Position numbers and translations under genes: made by a program | The notes under the pieces: generated by a model | Database searches by the model: none | What the model was told of the DNA's origin: nothing | Seen by the model: the letters and a program-made list of their open reading frames with translations, nothing else | Part shown: piece after piece, positions 63,212 to 64,000 of the stretch | How positions within the stretch are numbered: position 1 is the stretch's first letter | Layout of the letters: each line of letters opens with the position of its first letter | Source: Mesorhizobium sp. B4-1-4 | GTDB lineage: Bacteria; Pseudomonadota; Alphaproteobacteria; Rhizobiales; Rhizobiaceae | Direction of reading: 5' to 3' | DNA: 64,000 nucleotides | Assembly (NCBI RefSeq): GCF_006439395.2 | Contig: NZ_CP083950.1 | Coordinates: 2,728,001 to 2,792,000, forward strand

Positions 63212-63913
63212 TCAGTTCTTGCCGACGCCGGCGGCGGCCTGCTCGATGAGCTTGGCGACAGATGCGGGATCGGAGACGTAGACCGCGTGGCTGCCGGGCA
63301 CTTCGACCGTTGTCGCGCCAGCCCTATTTGCCATCTGGCGCTGTGCCGGCGGCGGGATCATATGGTCGTCGGTGGCGACGAGATACCAGCTCGGCTTCAC
63401 CCTCCAGGCCGGCTTGGTGACCTTGCCTTCGAGTGCGGCCACGGCCCACGGCACTTGCGAGTCCGCCATGAAGGAGGCGAGCGAGGGACGCACGTCGGCG
63501 GCGAACGAGGCGGCGAACTTGGCCTTGTCGAGCATCAGGAAGCCGTCGACGGGCGGCAGGATCGGTGGCACGGCTGCGCCTGGAGGTGGGTTGGCGATCA
63601 GGGTCGCGACCGACTCGCCGGCATCCGCCGCGAAGGCCGCGATGTAGACGACGGCTGAAACCTTGGGATCGGTGCCGGCCTCCGACACCACGACGCCGCC
63701 ATAGGAGTGGCCGACCAGGATGACGTTGCCGGGAGCGGCGGCGATGGCGCGCTTGGTGAAAGCGACGTCGTCGGCGAGCGAGGTGGTCGGGTTCTGCACG
63801 ATGGTGACGTCGTAGCCGTCCTTCTTGAGCTGGTTATAGACCCCTTCCCAGCCGGAGCCATCGACGAAGCCGCCATGGACGAGGACGACGGAATTTGCTG
63901 CGGTGTTGGACAT
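63212..63913 (-). CDS. Alpha/beta hydrolase
   Basis: 233 residues from ATG 63913, preceded by AAAGGAGA. The oxyanion loop LVHGGFVDGSGW, the nucleophile elbow VGHSYGGVV with the catalytic Ser, and the late Asp and His (VATDDHMIPP and VPGSHAVYVS) fit a small esterase of the type often annotated next to stress genes. It has no signal peptide. The substrate is unknown. Confidence 0.9.
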   Translation of the reverse strand: MSNTAANSVVLVHGGFVDGSGWEGVYNQLKKDGYDVTIVQNPTTSLADDVAFTKRAIAAAPGNVILVGHSYGGVVVSEAGTDPKVSAVVYIAAFAADAGESVATLIANPPPGAAVPPILPPVDGFLMLDKAKFAASFAADVRPSLASFMADSQVPWAVAALEGKVTKPAWRVKPSWYLVATDDHMIPPPAQRQMANRAGATTVEVPGSHAVYVSDPASVAKLIEQAAAGVGKN

Positions 63914-64000
63914 TTGAGTTCTCCTTTTCAAATCGTTGTTTGCGTTGGTTGCAGGAGGACTATGCGCCGGGGCCGCCGCGCTCGCTTTGAGGCGGCATTC

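Noticed and set aside
1..64000. tRNA or rRNA genes
   Set aside because: Looked for typical tRNA end patterns and rRNA stretches while reading; none was convincing, though a covariance-model scan was not possible.

Overview
The window looks like a chromosomal segment of a high-GC alphaproteobacterium in the order Hyphomicrobiales, most likely Mesorhizobium or a close relative. Coding DNA is strongly GC-biased at third positions. Several small families typical of rhizobia are present: BA14K, DUF1127, DUF1236, a DUF680-like peptide, a PRC-barrel protein and a DUF2934 protein. MinCDE is in the usual order, and GC-rich palindromic repeats sit between convergent genes. No rRNA, tRNA or CRISPR array was seen. 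The species assignment is inference from gene content.

Layout. 0-6 kb: 3' part of a molybdopterin aldehyde/xanthine dehydrogenase subunit, a slipin/NfeD operon and a LuxR-type regulator. 6-12.7 kb: an AraC-type regulator, a large autotransporter built on about ten 50-residue repeats, a DMT exporter and an aspartyl/asparaginyl hydroxylase. 12.9-17.3 kb: an RND adaptor-permease operon. 18-20.9 kb: a CpxP/Spy-like periplasmic protein divergent from an OmpR/sensor-kinase pair. 21-23.9 kb: a sulfotransferase and minCDE. 24-34 kb: a TetR regulator, a patatin / acetoacetate decarboxylase / 3-hydroxybutyrate dehydrogenase operon, and a second RND operon that ends with a membrane protein resembling Pycsar effectors and a patatin lipoprotein. 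34-38.6 kb: small stress or envelope proteins, DoxX, a TPR protein and a Tat-exported metallo-beta-lactamase-fold enzyme. 39-44.5 kb: a Pls/PosA-type membrane NRPS with a GNAT acetyltransferase and a phosphopantetheinyl transferase. 44.9-47.2 kb: an IS630 copy inserted at the stop codon of a lysine 2,3-aminomutase-like gene. 47.4-50 kb: an NmrA-like oxidoreductase, a DUF1127 protein, a LysR regulator and a LysR gene remnant. 50-60 kb: mostly secreted proteins of unknown function, several low-complexity, plus a nucleoside hydrolase and a UDP-glucuronate epimerase-like enzyme. 60-64 kb: a secreted protein, a frameshifted htpG and an alpha/beta hydrolase.

The two parts most worth following are at 24-34 kb and 39-47 kb. 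In the first, two operons share a 54-bp upstream block that matches at about 44 positions and contains an inverted repeat. One copy lies between the TetR gene and the patatin-adc-bdh operon, the other before the second RND operon. This suggests one TetR regulon joining two patatin-like lipases, ketone-body enzymes, an RND pump and a Pycsar-effector-like membrane protein. In the second, a complete Pls-like peptide polymer synthetase lies with its own carrier-protein activating enzyme and a polyamine-type acetyltransferase, close to a lysine aminomutase-like gene.

All functions are inferred by reading translated sequence and motifs. No database search was run.
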